Assembly (NCBI RefSeq): GCF_006717045.1
Contig: NZ_VFPH01000003.1
Coordinates: 806,001 to 870,000, forward strand
Reading direction: 5' to 3'
DNA from: Pseudonocardia cypriaca
Lineage (GTDB): Bacteria > Actinomycetota > Actinomycetes > Mycobacteriales > Pseudonocardiaceae
Length of the DNA: 64,000 bases
The notes beneath the pieces were generated by a model. It was given only the letters and a program-made list of their open reading frames with translations. It was not told where the DNA came from and did no database searches. Position 1 is the stretch's first letter, and every line of letters starts with the position of its first letter. A program made the position numbers and the translations under genes. Shown in pieces: positions 26,087 to 35,296 of the stretch.

Positions 26087-26796
26087 TGGCCCAACACCCT
26101 GCTGAGCAGGTGGAAGTGACGCCGAGGCTACCGCCGGCCCTGTGGCCCCGGAAGGCAGAATCTGGACAGCCATCGCCGGGTTCCCGACATCACGGACCGG
26201 CGACCGACGGTCCCCGCAGCCGGCCGGATCGGCCGCCGACCGGTTGAAGTGCGTGCGAAGACCACGCCAGCCGATCCGAGGGGATACGACCGATCGCGAC
26301 AGATGCCCGGCACGCGCCCGCGCCACGCGGGCGACGCGTTGGATGCGATTCAGCGATGCTTCGTCGCCGTACCGACCTTCGATCAATCACCGCATGCCGG
26401 AATCTTCCGAATGAGCCGTACCGGATGCCGCCACCCGATGCCCGAGGTGTGTACACCGTGTCCTGCCGGGCGAACCAACCGCGTCCGTGCCCACGACCGC
26501 GACGGCGGGGCCCCGCCCGCCCGGATTCCTGCACGAATCCCGGGTCGTCACCCCGCGGTCCGACATTCCTCGCGAGCCGCTCCCGGCTTCTCCGGGGAGA
26601 TGTGCGCACAATGCCAGGCCGGCCAGGTCACCCCGGCGTATCCGTCCTCGCGGTCGCGGAATCAGACCGTGAATGTCACCTCATCGCCGTACGCCCGAGG
26701 ACCTCCGGAGATCAGAATCGGCTGGGTCCGGCGGCGACCCGATCGGCGATACTTGTGACCGCGCGTTCCCTGATGAGGATCGGCTGAAGCTGGGCC

Positions 26797-27798
26797 CTAC
26801 TCGACAGGGCTCGAAACGTCGTGTGGCCGGGCTCGCCTGCGGCGGCGGTACGCCTGCGGAGACAGACCCGTTGATTTCGCGAACTGCAGGCGGAAGTTGC
26901 TCGTGCTGCCGAAGCCGGTCAGCCGGGCGATTCGCTCGACCGGCTCGGAGGTCGTTTCGAGGAGGTGCCGGGCGCGCTGCAGTCGCTGGGTGCGCAGCCA
27001 CTGCGTCGGGGTCGTGCCGAACGCCGCCGCGAATCGTCGGGCGAGCGTTCGTGCGCTCACCCGCGCGGCCCGCGCCATGTCGGCGAGGGTGAGCGGCTTG
27101 TCCAGGCGTGCGGTTGCCCATTCGAGGAGTTCGGCGAGGTCGTCGACGTGGACGCGACCGTCGCTCGTGGCCGCGCCGTGATCCTGTCGCACGAGCCCGA
27201 CGCACATTTCGACGGTCGAGGCGCCCCCTGCGCACGTGCTGATGCCGTCATCGGCCGAGATCGGCGCGGAGGCGTCGACGTGGACCTGCGGGAACTTCTG
27301 CCGCAGGTCGTCGGCGAGATCGAGGCGAGTGGTCGCACTGCGCCCGTCGAGCAATCCCGCCGCGGCGAGGACGAAGGTGCCGGAGCCGATTGCGCTGATC
27401 CGAGCCCTGCGGGCGGCCGCGGCATGGAGGGCGCGCGTGAGAGCGGGCGGCAGATCGTGTGGACGGTCCGGGCCACCCGGGACGATGACCGTGTCGGCCG
27501 CAGCGAGATCGTCCAGAGGGTGTGGTGCCTCGACCGAGAAGCCGGACCCGAGCTCGATCCGGCCCGGCTCGATCGCGCAGATGCGCACCTCGTAGCGCCC
27601 GCGGGCCCGTCCCGTTGTGAACACGTCGGTGGGCGTCGCCAGCTCGACGAGCGATGTGGTCGGCGTCGCCAGGATCGCCACCACGTGCCGGGCACCGGCC
27701 GGCGGGCGTTGCCGAGTGTGTTCTTCCCCCAGCACGGACCGACTGTGCGGGACGTGATCAACTGCTGCCAGGCCATCCCCCGGCCAGCTACCGGCCAT
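26797..27798 (-). CDS. GlxA-family AraC-type regulator (DJ-1/PfpI domain plus AraC HTH)
   Basis: 333 residues from ATG 27798; homology begins at VVAILATPTTSLVELATPTD near residue 39, so a GTG there is an alternative start. DJ-1/PfpI-like domain at about 40-205 (ADTVIVPGGPD, ISAIGSGTFVLAAAGLLDGR, where the usual nucleophilic Cys position is occupied by Gly-Ser). AraC HTH at about 225-320 (LTLADMARAARVSARTLARR, TPTQWLRTQRLQRARHLLE, then IARLTGFGSTSNFRLQF). Such regulators activate catabolic genes. No obvious target is adjacent; the giant gene lies about 1 kb downstream. Confidence 0.85.
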   Translation of the reverse strand: MAGSWPGDGLAAVDHVPHSRSVLGEEHTRQRPPAGARHVVAILATPTTSLVELATPTDVFTTGRARGRYEVRICAIEPGRIELGSGFSVEAPHPLDDLAAADTVIVPGGPDRPHDLPPALTRALHAAAARRARISAIGSGTFVLAAAGLLDGRSATTRLDLADDLRQKFPQVHVDASAPISADDGISTCAGGASTVEMCVGLVRQDHGAATSDGRVHVDDLAELLEWATARLDKPLTLADMARAARVSARTLARRFAAAFGTTPTQWLRTQRLQRARHLLETTSEPVERIARLTGFGSTSNFRLQFAKSTGLSPQAYRRRRRARPHDVSSPVE

Positions 27799-28048
27799 CG
27801 GATGCGGGGCTCGGAGCGTGTCACATACGCGATCTGCGCGGAGCCTGCGCGTACCCGGCGACGCATTGAACGCTCGGCATGAAACGGCATGCGTGGAGCG
27901 CAGGAGCGCGAGCTCCGACAGCGCCGTCCGAACGTCGCCGTTCTTGTCGGTGGCTGTGTGACCCTGATGCCCAGGCCTTGAAGCCAGGATAAGCGTGTGT
28001 TGGGTCCACCTGAAGTCATCAAGACCCTCTTGCGAGGCCCTGCTGTGG

Positions 28049-28122
28049 AGCCGCCTTGGGGAGTCGAACCCCAGACCTACGCATTACGAGTGCGTCGCTC
28101 TAACCGACTGAGCTAAGGCGGC
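28049..28122 (-). tRNA. tRNA-Thr (anticodon CGT)
   Basis: The reverse strand folds as a complete cloverleaf: acceptor GCCGCCT pairs with AGGCGGC, D-arm TAGCTCAGTCGGTTAGAGC, anticodon stem ACGCA/TGCGT with loop CTCGTAA (anticodon CGT, reading ACG), and T-arm GGGGTTCGACTCCCC. Discriminator base is T; CCA is not encoded. Its 3' end faces the giant-gene region. Confidence 0.95.
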
Positions 28123-28237
28123 GGGTGGTGCGCGGCCCAGTGTAGCGACCGGCTTCCGGCGCCCTGTCGCCCGGCCCGGTGACCCGCTGACCGGCGGATA
28201 CAGTGGCGGGCCGGTACCGAGCGCTGGAGGCCGTCCG

Positions 28238-28942
28238 TTGGAGAAGATCGACCTGGCGTACGTCGCCGCGCTGTACCGCGAGTACGCGGGCGATCTGGCG
28301 GCGGTGGGGAAGCAGCAGCGGGAGTACGCGGAGTCGATGGGCTCGCGGATGACCCCGCAGCTCGACGACCTCGAGGCGGAGATCACCTACCTGCTGCTGC
28401 GGGCCACCCGGCCCGCGGTCGTGGTGGAGCTGGGCACGTTCCACGGCTGGTCGACGTCGTGGATCCTGAGCGCGCTGCGCGACAACGGGTCGGGGGCGCT
28501 GCACAGCTTCGACCGGATCGACAACGTCGTTCATAACGTGCCGCCGGAGCTGGCCGACGGGCGCTGGACGTTCGTGCAGGGCGCCATCGAGGACACTCTG
28601 GACCGGGTGCCGGCCGACACCGGCTACCTCTTCGTCGACGCCGCGCACAGCAGCCGGTTCGCCCGCTGGTACCTGGAGCACCTGTTCCCGCGGGTCCCGT
28701 CCGGCGTCCCCGTGAGCGTGCACGACGTCTACCACTTCCGCACCACGCTCCCACTGCACGAGGGCAGGGTCGTGGTGCGCTGGCTGGACGGGCGGGGAGT
28801 ACCGTTCTTCACCCCGTCACGCGCGAAGGCCCGGGGCGTCTACGAGACGCTCACCGGGCTGCGCGAGGAGCTGGGGTTGTCGCCGGTACGCGGGCCCGGC
28901 GACAACCCCATGATCTTCTTCCGGATGCCTCAGGCGCGGTAG
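28238..28942 (+). CDS. Class I SAM-dependent methyltransferase
   Basis: 234 residues from TTG 28238, supported by GGAGG 8 bp upstream. The Methyltransf_24-type core is visible: motif I VVVELGTFHGWSTSWIL near residue 66, LHSFDRID near 89, and LFVDAAHSSRFARWYLEHLF near 128 (acidic loop DAAH, typical of O-methyltransferase-like and glycan-associated enzymes). Substrate unknown. It overlaps the convergent epoxide hydrolase by 13 bp. Confidence 0.78.
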   Translation: MEKIDLAYVAALYREYAGDLAAVGKQQREYAESMGSRMTPQLDDLEAEITYLLLRATRPAVVVELGTFHGWSTSWILSALRDNGSGALHSFDRIDNVVHNVPPELADGRWTFVQGAIEDTLDRVPADTGYLFVDAAHSSRFARWYLEHLFPRVPSGVPVSVHDVYHFRTTLPLHEGRVVVRWLDGRGVPFFTPSRAKARGVYETLTGLREELGLSPVRGPGDNPMIFFRMPQAR

Positions 28943-30057
28943 AAGGCGCGGATCTCCTCCGCCAGGTCCTGCGGCACCTCCATCGCCGCGAAGTGGCCGC
29001 CGCGCGGCCGCTCGGTCCACGACACGATGTTGGTGTTGTCCCGCTCGGCGAACGGCCGGATCGACTTGAAGTCGTCGGCGAACACCGTGACGCCGATCGG
29101 GCCGTGGTTGACGACGGGCTGGGCGTTCCGCTCGGCGTGGTGGTAGCGCACCGCCGTCGCGGAGGTGTTCGTGAGCCAGTAGAGCGTCACCTGCATCAGC
29201 ACCTGGTCCCGGCTGACCAGGCTCGTGCCGTTGCCGAAGTTCTCGAACAGCTCGTTGTAGGCGAGCTGGCCGACCGGCGAGTCGGAGAGCGCCGCGGCGA
29301 TCGTCTGCGGACGGGAGGCGTTCATCAGCGCGTAGCCGTTGACGGTCTGGAACCAGCCCGCGAACTCCAGGGCCGCGTAGTCGGCAGGCGTCATCTTCTC
29401 GAACTCCGCGGGGTCGCCGGACGGGAACGAGAAGAGCTGCAGCACGTGGGCGCCCAGGAACCCGGGCGGGTTCAGGATCGCGAGCTCGCGCGAGACCATC
29501 GCTCCGCCGTCGCTCCCGTGCGCGGCGTAGGAGTCGTAGCCGAGCCCGCGCATCAGCTTGTCCCAGGTACGGGCCACCCGGGCCATCGTCCACTCGCCCT
29601 CGGCCAGCGGGGTGCTGAAGCCGAAGCCGGGGATCGAGGGGATCACCACGTGGAAGGCGTCCTCGGGGCGACCGCCGTGCGCCTCGGGGTCGGTGAGCGG
29701 GCCGATCACGTCGAGGAAGTCGGCGAAGGAGCCCGGGTAGGTGTGGGTGAGGACGATCGGGGTCGCGTCCTCGACGGCCGAGCGCACGTGCACGAAGTGG
29801 ACGGTCTGGCCGTCGACCTCGGTGAGGAAGTGCGGGAACTCGTTCATCCGCTTCTCCTGCGCCCGCCAGTCGAACGCCGAGCGCCAGTGCTCGACCGTCT
29901 CGCGCAGGTAGGCGACCGGCGTGCCGTACGTCCAGTCGTCGCCCGGGGCCGCCTCCGGGAAGCGGGTGATCTCGAGGCGGTGCTGCAGGGCGTCGAGGTC
30001 GGCCTGGGGGATCGCAACCTCGAAGGAGCGGGTGGAGAGCGTCTCGGTGTTCGTCAT
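28930..30057 (-). CDS. Epoxide hydrolase (alpha/beta hydrolase with EHN domain)
   Basis: 375 residues from ATG 30057; an upstream extension of the frame is non-coding in character. N-terminal EHN domain at about residues 10-110 (FEVAIPQADLDALQHRLEIT, then DDWTYGTPVAYL), oxyanion region THTYPGSFADF, nucleophile Asp in AAHGSDGGAMV, C-terminal catalytic His in RGGHFAAMEVP. It opens epoxides to diols in the cytoplasm; the natural substrate is unknown. Divergent from a WYL regulator (55 bp between starts). A second enzyme of the family is at 61090-62307. Confidence 0.88.
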   Translation of the reverse strand: MTNTETLSTRSFEVAIPQADLDALQHRLEITRFPEAAPGDDWTYGTPVAYLRETVEHWRSAFDWRAQEKRMNEFPHFLTEVDGQTVHFVHVRSAVEDATPIVLTHTYPGSFADFLDVIGPLTDPEAHGGRPEDAFHVVIPSIPGFGFSTPLAEGEWTMARVARTWDKLMRGLGYDSYAAHGSDGGAMVSRELAILNPPGFLGAHVLQLFSFPSGDPAEFEKMTPADYAALEFAGWFQTVNGYALMNASRPQTIAAALSDSPVGQLAYNELFENFGNGTSLVSRDQVLMQVTLYWLTNTSATAVRYHHAERNAQPVVNHGPIGVTVFADDFKSIRPFAERDNTNIVSWTERPRGGHFAAMEVPQDLAEEIRAFYRA

Positions 30058-30112
30058 GTTGGCTACGCTATCGGCAGTACCGGCACGGTTCGTTCCTGTA
30101 CTCGGAGGAGTT

Positions 30113-31072
30113 GTGCGAGAAACTTCCGGCCGCCTGCTGGCCCTGCTCGGGCTGCTCCAGACGCCTCGCACGTGGCCGGCCGCGGACCTGGCCGCGCGGC
30201 TCGGCGTGGGCGAACGGACCGTCCGCAAAGACGTCGAGCGGCTGAAAGCGCTCGACTACCCCATCGACACCTTCCGCGGGCCGCGCGGCGGGTACCGGCT
30301 CGGCCACCAGGGCAAGCTCCCGCCGTTGCTGCTCGACGACGACGAGGCCGTCGCGATCGCCGTGGGCCTGCAGGCGGTCACCGCGGTGCGCGGCATCGAG
30401 GAGTCGAGCGCGCTGGCACTGGCGAAGCTGGAGCACGTGCTGCCGTCCCGGCTGCGCCGCCGGGTCAGGGCCCTGCACGACAGCACGTCGACCGGTCCGG
30501 CGGACACCGCGACGAACGTGGCCGCCCCGCCCGTCGACCCCGCGCTGCTCACCGAGCTGGCGGTGGCGGTGCGCGACAGCACCGGCATCCGGTTCGTGTA
30601 CCGCGATGACGAGCACGTGGAGGCGGAGCCGTACCGGCTGGTGAGCTGGCAGCAGCGGTGGTACGTGGTGGCGCGGGAGCGGCGCACGCGCGAGTGGCGC
30701 ACCTACCGCGCCGACTGGCTGCGGCTCAAGGTGCCCGGCGGTGCCCGGTTCACTCCCGACCCGCTCCCGGGTGGGGACTACACCGCGTTCGTGCTGCGTG
30801 AGGTCGCGTTCACCGGCTGGGCGGTGCACGCGCGGATCGAGGTGGACGCGCCCGCCGAGGAGGTGCTCGCCCGCATCAACCCGACCGTCGGGGTGGTGGA
30901 GACCGTCGACGAGCACCGCAGCGTGCTCGTCACCGGCGGTGACAGTCTTGAGATGGTGGCCGTGTGGATCGGGATGCTCGGGCTCGGCTTCCACGTCACG
31001 GAGCCTCCCGAGCTGGTCGACCACGTTCGGACGCTCGCCGCTCGCTACGCGGGCGCCCTGCCGACCCGCTGA
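30113..31072 (+). CDS. WYL-domain transcriptional regulator (DeoR-like HTH)
   Basis: 319 residues from GTG 30113, with GGAGGAG just upstream. N-terminal winged HTH at about 5-60 (RLLALLGLLQTPRTWPAADL, GVGERTVRKDVERLKAL); WYL domain at about 140-215 (RFVYRDDEHVEAEPYRLVSW, then RWYVVARERRTREWRTYRAD); WCX extension to the end. WYL regulators respond to small ligands or nucleic acids. Divergent orientation makes the epoxide hydrolase the likely target. The last 28 bp overlap an opposite small gene. Confidence 0.87.
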   Translation: MRETSGRLLALLGLLQTPRTWPAADLAARLGVGERTVRKDVERLKALDYPIDTFRGPRGGYRLGHQGKLPPLLLDDDEAVAIAVGLQAVTAVRGIEESSALALAKLEHVLPSRLRRRVRALHDSTSTGPADTATNVAAPPVDPALLTELAVAVRDSTGIRFVYRDDEHVEAEPYRLVSWQQRWYVVARERRTREWRTYRADWLRLKVPGGARFTPDPLPGGDYTAFVLREVAFTGWAVHARIEVDAPAEEVLARINPTVGVVETVDEHRSVLVTGGDSLEMVAVWIGMLGLGFHVTEPPELVDHVRTLAARYAGALPTR

Positions 31073-31248
31073 GCTCCGCCGCGCGGCCGCAGGAAATGGA
31101 GCCAGCCGCGACGGGCGGCGGGCCGAGTGCCTGTGGCCGGCGCGGCGAGCCGGGCCGTGCGGGCGAGCCGGTAGGCGTCCGCCTCGGCCTGCAAGGTGCG
31201 GCGGTGGTCGGCGGCGAGGTCAGCGGCGGTGTGGAGCTGGTTCAGCAT
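31045..31248 (-). CDS. Small hypothetical protein
   Basis: 67 residues from ATG 31248. N-terminal helix MLNQLHTAADLAADHRRTLQ continuing AEADAYRLARTARLA, the pattern of short actinobacterial proteins with one amphipathic helix and a basic tail. Overlaps the end of the WYL gene on the other strand by 28 bp. No strong Shine-Dalgarno. Function unknown. Confidence 0.45.
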   Translation of the reverse strand: MLNQLHTAADLAADHRRTLQAEADAYRLARTARLAAPATGTRPAARRGWLHFLRPRGGAQRVGRAPA

Positions 31249-31343
31249 GCATCAGACGATCGTCCGCCGCCGCCTCCGCAACATCCGTGCGAACCACGGA
31301 GCCGCCACTGATTCCGGGTCCGTGCGTGGCACGTAGGCCCCGC

Positions 31344-34139
31344 TCAGGGCACGATGGCGCCCATCTCGGCCAGCACCGCCGCACCCCGCTCCCGGTGGGC
31401 CCCACCTGCGAGGACGAGACTGCGGGCCCACTGGTAGCGGCAGCCCGCGGCGTCTAGCGCCTCGGCAGCGGCCACGATGCCGGCCCGATCGCCGGTGGCG
31501 AGCGCTGCCGCCCGCTCGACCAGAGCAGCCGTGACCGCGTTCTCGGCCGTGGTGGCCCGGACGGACTCGATGCGCTCGGCGGCGTCCGGCTCTCCCGCGA
31601 GCACGCCCGCCTCGGCCCAGGCGGCGGCGTACCAGGGCCGCCAGATGCTCTGGTACCAGCGCCTCAGCTCGTGCGGCGGGATCCTCAGGCACTCCACGGC
31701 CTCGCGCGCACGGCCCAGGTGCAGCAGCATGAACGACTCGAAGAACGCGCTGGAGTGCTGGTCGTGGTTCTGGCGGGCGGTGGGCACGAGCGCGGTGAAG
31801 ATCCGCATCCACTCGAGGCGGGCAGCGGTGTCGCCGCGCATGCCGTGGACCATGGCCATCGCCCGCGCGGCACGCCGCAGCGTGGGCACGCGGGGGCTCC
31901 CGGCCCGCTCCCAGCCCTCGCGGAACCGGTCGCCCGCGGCGAGCGCCCGCTGCCAGTCGCCCTCCAGCGCGCACACCACGATCAACCGGGCCACCGCGAC
32001 GTGGGCGTCCTCGCGGTGCAGCGGGAGGTCGCGGATCCGCTCCGCGAGCCTGCGCGCCTCGGCGAGGTCGCCCGCCGCGATCGCCGACTCGACGGCCATG
32101 ACGTGGGCGTCGGACAGCTCGAACCCGATGCACGGGTCGAGCACCTGCGGCGTGAGCAGCTCGATGCGGTGGAGCGCACTCGCCAGGGCGGCCCGGCCCT
32201 CTCCGCGGGAGAGCTGGATCGTGGTGAGCCGGTCGAGCGAGGAGCTCTCGGCCATCACGTCGCCCGACCGGCGCGCGGCCGCCAGTGCGGCTGCGACGAC
32301 ATCGGCGCTCGTCTCGTCGGTCTCCGGGATCGCGAACGCCTCCGCCGCCCCGAGACGGGCCCGCGTGACCAGGTCGTCGCCTGCCAGGCGCCACGCCTCG
32401 TCGAGCAGCTCGCGGGGCACGAGCTCGTGGGGGCGGCCGGTGATGGTGCCGGCCGCCCGGTTCCACAGCTCGGCGGCCCGCGCGAGGTTGCGGGCCGCCG
32501 CCGCGGTGTCGCCGGAGCGGAGGCAGAGGTCGGCTGCCTCCCGGTGCAGCCGGAGCGCATCGTCTCCGGCGAGCCTGTTGGCCGCCACCCCGGCCGCGAG
32601 GTGGAGGGCGTCCGCTGCGCGCCGGTCGTCGGGCGCCAGCGCGGCCGCCTGCTCGAAACGCCACTGCGCCTCGCTCGCGATTCCGCGCCGGTGGCACAGC
32701 GTGGCGAGCAGCATCTTGCCCTCGTGGGCGTCCTTCGAGCCGCTGGCGACCGCCCAGCCGAGGCCGGCCCGCAGCTCGTCGGCGAGCCGGTCGAACCGGG
32801 CCCGCCAGCGCGGGTTGTCGACCACCTCGTCGGCGAGCAGCTCCACTCCCGCGGCCCACGCCCAGCTCAGGTGCCGGGAGCGGCACTCAGCCAGCTCCCC
32901 CTCGTCCTCCAGCAGCTCCACGCCGTACTGGCGCACGGTCTCCAGCGCCCGGTAGCGCGTGCCGTCGGCCGCCGAGACGGGCACCAGGAGGCTGTGGTCG
33001 GCGAGCGCAGCCAGGTGGGCGGCGACCTCGCGCGCCCTCATCCCCGCGACCGCCGCCGCGCTCTCCGCGCGGAAGGGTCCCGCGAACACCGCGACCCGGC
33101 GCAGCACCTCCCCGGCCTGCGGGTCGAGCAGGGCGTAGCTCCAGTCGAGCGTGGAGCGGAGGGACCGGTGCCTGCTGTCGACGCGCCGGGCGCCGGTGAG
33201 CAGCTGCAGCCGGTCGGCGAGGCCGGCCTCCAGCCCGTCGACGCCGAGGGCGGGCAGCCGCGCCGCCGCCAGCTCGATCGCCAACGGCACCCCGTCGAGA
33301 CCACGGCAGATGCGGGCGATGCGCCGCCGCTCCTCCGGGCCGAGCACCACACCGGCCGCCGCGGCCCGCTCCTCGAAGAGCGCCACCGCCTCCCCCGCGT
33401 CGGCGCCGACCGCGAGCCCCTCCACCGGGAACACCCGCTCGAACGGCAGCAGCAGCCGGGCCCGGCTCGTGGTGAGCACCGTGACCTGCGGGGCGTGGGC
33501 GAGCAGCCGCTCCACGAGATCGGCGACGGCGTCGAGGAGGTGCTCGCAGTTGTCCAGCAGCAGCAACGCGCGCCTGCCGGCGGCCCACTCGAGCACGGTC
33601 TGCTGCCGGGTGCGGCCCTGCTGCTCGTCGAGGCCGAGTGCTGCCGCGATCGTGGACGCGATCATCGAGGCGTCGGTGACCGGGACGAGGTCGACGTACC
33701 AGACGCCGTCGGTGAACCGGTCGGTGACGTCGGCCGCGACGGCGAGCGCGAGCCGCGTCTTCCCCACCCCACCGGGCCCGACCGCGCTGACCAGCCGCTG
33801 CCCGTCGAGTGCTGCCGCCAGCTCCGCGCGTTCCCGGACCCGCCCCACGAACGACGTGAGCGCGGGCGGGAGGGCCGCAGGCACCCGCCGGGGCGCGACG
33901 GGGGCTCCGGAGCGCTCACCTGCGATCAGCGTGAGCGCCCTGCGGTCCTCCGCGCCGAGCTTGCGCAGCAGCGACGAGACGTGGCTCTCGACGGTGCGGA
34001 CGGAGATGAACAGCCGGGCGGCGATCTCGGCGTTGCTCAGGTGCTCACCGACGGCGGCCAGCACCTCGGCCTCGCGCGCCGAGATGACCGTGTCCGCCGG
34101 GTGCCCCACTCGGATGATTCTGCCGGACGGCGACGACAC
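31344..34139 (-). CDS. Large STAND regulator with N-terminal LuxR-type HTH and NB-ARC ATPase
   Basis: 931 residues from GTG 34139. The LuxR HTH is at the N-terminus, about residues 18-75 (SAREAEVLAAVGEHLSNAEI, then AARLFISVRTVESHVSSLLR), instead of the usual C-terminal place. The ATPase follows at about 95-340 with P-loop VGPGGVGKTRLALAVA, Walker B RALLLLDNCEHLLDAV, VLTTSRARL and GLDGVPLAIELAAARL. The rest is helical repeats resembling TPR/MalT superhelices. Probably an ATP-dependent transcription factor. Starts 2 bp after the holB stop on the same strand, so it may be read through from it. Confidence 0.85.
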   Translation of the reverse strand: MSSPSGRIIRVGHPADTVISAREAEVLAAVGEHLSNAEIAARLFISVRTVESHVSSLLRKLGAEDRRALTLIAGERSGAPVAPRRVPAALPPALTSFVGRVRERAELAAALDGQRLVSAVGPGGVGKTRLALAVAADVTDRFTDGVWYVDLVPVTDASMIASTIAAALGLDEQQGRTRQQTVLEWAAGRRALLLLDNCEHLLDAVADLVERLLAHAPQVTVLTTSRARLLLPFERVFPVEGLAVGADAGEAVALFEERAAAAGVVLGPEERRRIARICRGLDGVPLAIELAAARLPALGVDGLEAGLADRLQLLTGARRVDSRHRSLRSTLDWSYALLDPQAGEVLRRVAVFAGPFRAESAAAVAGMRAREVAAHLAALADHSLLVPVSAADGTRYRALETVRQYGVELLEDEGELAECRSRHLSWAWAAGVELLADEVVDNPRWRARFDRLADELRAGLGWAVASGSKDAHEGKMLLATLCHRRGIASEAQWRFEQAAALAPDDRRAADALHLAAGVAANRLAGDDALRLHREAADLCLRSGDTAAAARNLARAAELWNRAAGTITGRPHELVPRELLDEAWRLAGDDLVTRARLGAAEAFAIPETDETSADVVAAALAAARRSGDVMAESSSLDRLTTIQLSRGEGRAALASALHRIELLTPQVLDPCIGFELSDAHVMAVESAIAAGDLAEARRLAERIRDLPLHREDAHVAVARLIVVCALEGDWQRALAAGDRFREGWERAGSPRVPTLRRAARAMAMVHGMRGDTAARLEWMRIFTALVPTARQNHDQHSSAFFESFMLLHLGRAREAVECLRIPPHELRRWYQSIWRPWYAAAWAEAGVLAGEPDAAERIESVRATTAENAVTAALVERAAALATGDRAGIVAAAEALDAAGCRYQWARSLVLAGGAHRERGAAVLAEMGAIVP

Positions 34140-34141
34140 TC

Positions 34142-35296
34142 TCAGCCGCGTTGCAGCACCGTCATCATCGCCTCGACCGCGATCTCCGGCTTCACGTTCT
34201 GGTCGAGCGCGGAGCGGCAGGCGAGCACGGCCTCCAGCCGGCGCAGCACCGACTCGGGGGACCAGTCGGTTGCGGCCCGGCGCACGTCGGCGTCGCGGTC
34301 GGGATGGGTGAGCGGAACCCCGGCCCCGCTGCCCACCACGAGCGCGTCCCGGAGGAATCCGGCCAGGTCGACGAGGGCCCGGTCGAGCGCATCCCGCTGG
34401 GTGCGCGTGTTGCGCGACTTCTGCTGGCGTTCCAGGTCGCGCTCCGCCGCCTTCGCCCCGCGCGCGGCCGCCGCGGCGCCCTTGCCGGTGCCCCCGGCGC
34501 CCATCGCGACGGCGAGCTCCTCGCGCTCGACGGCGTCGCGGCTCTCGCTGAGCTCGGTGGCCTCCGCCTTGGCGTCGCGCACCAGGTCGGCGGCGTAGGA
34601 GAACGCGTCACCGAGGTTGCGCACCCGCAGCGGCAGCCCCAGCACCAGCTCGCGGTGAGCGCGGGCGGCGGGGTCGCGAGCGAGCCGGCGCGCCCGCCCG
34701 ACGTGCCCGCCGGCGACGGACGCCGCCCAGCTCGCCGTCTCCGGGTCGATCCCGTCCCTGCGGACCAGCACGTCGGCGATGGCAGGCGCCGACGGCGTGC
34801 GCAGCGGGACCGGCCGGCACCGCGACCGGATGGTGACGGCGACGTCCTCCGGGTGGTCCGACGGCGCGCAGAGCAGGAAGATCGTCTGCTCCGGTGGCTC
34901 CTCGATCGACTTGAGCAGCGCGTTGGCGGCGTTCTCGGTGAGCCGGTCGGCGTCGGTGATGACCAGGATCTGGTACCGGCCGGTAGCGGGGCGGCGCGCG
35001 GCGGACTGCACGAGCAGGCGCATCGACCGAACCGAGATCGACAGGCCTTCCGGCACCACTTCCCGCACGTCGGAGTGGGTGCCCGCCAGAACCGTGTGGC
35101 AGGAGGCGCACTGCCCGCACCCGTGCAGCGGGCACTGCAGCGCAGCCGCGAACGCGCGGGCCGCCACGGACCGTCCCGAACCGGGCGGCCCGGTGAACAG
35201 CCACGCGTGGGTCATCGCCGCGGGGTCGGACGCCGCTGCGGAGAGCTCGGCGACGGCGGCGGGCTGCCCCACCACCTCGTCCCAGACGGTCACCAC
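34142..35296 (-). CDS. holB: DNA polymerase III subunit delta'
   Basis: 384 residues from GTG 35296 (second GTG at 35293). AAA+ clamp-loader fold: Walker-A-like TGPPGSGRSVAARAFA with Arg in place of the catalytic Lys, as usual for non-hydrolysing delta'; zinc-binding CPLHGCGQCASC; Walker-B-like LVITDADRLTENAANALLKS; SRC motif IRSRCRPVP. Loads the sliding clamp at the replisome. It overlaps the stop of the upstream MFS-dTMP kinase gene; tmk-holB adjacency is common in bacteria. Confidence 0.93.
   Translation of the reverse strand: MVTVWDEVVGQPAAVAELSAAASDPAAMTHAWLFTGPPGSGRSVAARAFAAALQCPLHGCGQCASCHTVLAGTHSDVREVVPEGLSISVRSMRLLVQSAARRPATGRYQILVITDADRLTENAANALLKSIEEPPEQTIFLLCAPSDHPEDVAVTIRSRCRPVPLRTPSAPAIADVLVRRDGIDPETASWAASVAGGHVGRARRLARDPAARAHRELVLGLPLRVRNLGDAFSYAADLVRDAKAEATELSESRDAVEREELAVAMGAGGTGKGAAAAARGAKAAERDLERQQKSRNTRTQRDALDRALVDLAGFLRDALVVGSGAGVPLTHPDRDADVRRAATDWSPESVLRRLEAVLACRSALDQNVKPEIAVEAMMTVLQRG

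Larger units (their letters stand above)
25803..26796. other. Gene-free region of about 1 kb upstream of the giant gene
   Basis: No reading frame here shows the codon bias of the neighbours. It separates two minus-strand genes: the giant toxin-like gene starts at 25802 and the GlxA/AraC-type regulator ends at 26797. It holds three strong inverted repeats within 285 bp of the toxin start, listed separately. The rest, 26090-26796, shows nothing recognisable. Confidence 0.6.

Noticed and set aside
26249..26787. Open frames of 139-169 codons in the gap upstream of the giant gene
   Set aside because: Several overlap in different frames and none shows third-position GC bias or a family motif.
28049..28122. 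tRNA-Thr as the attachment site of an island containing the toxin locus
   Set aside because: No integrase gene and no second copy of the tRNA 3' end were noticed on the toxin side, so an island boundary cannot be supported.
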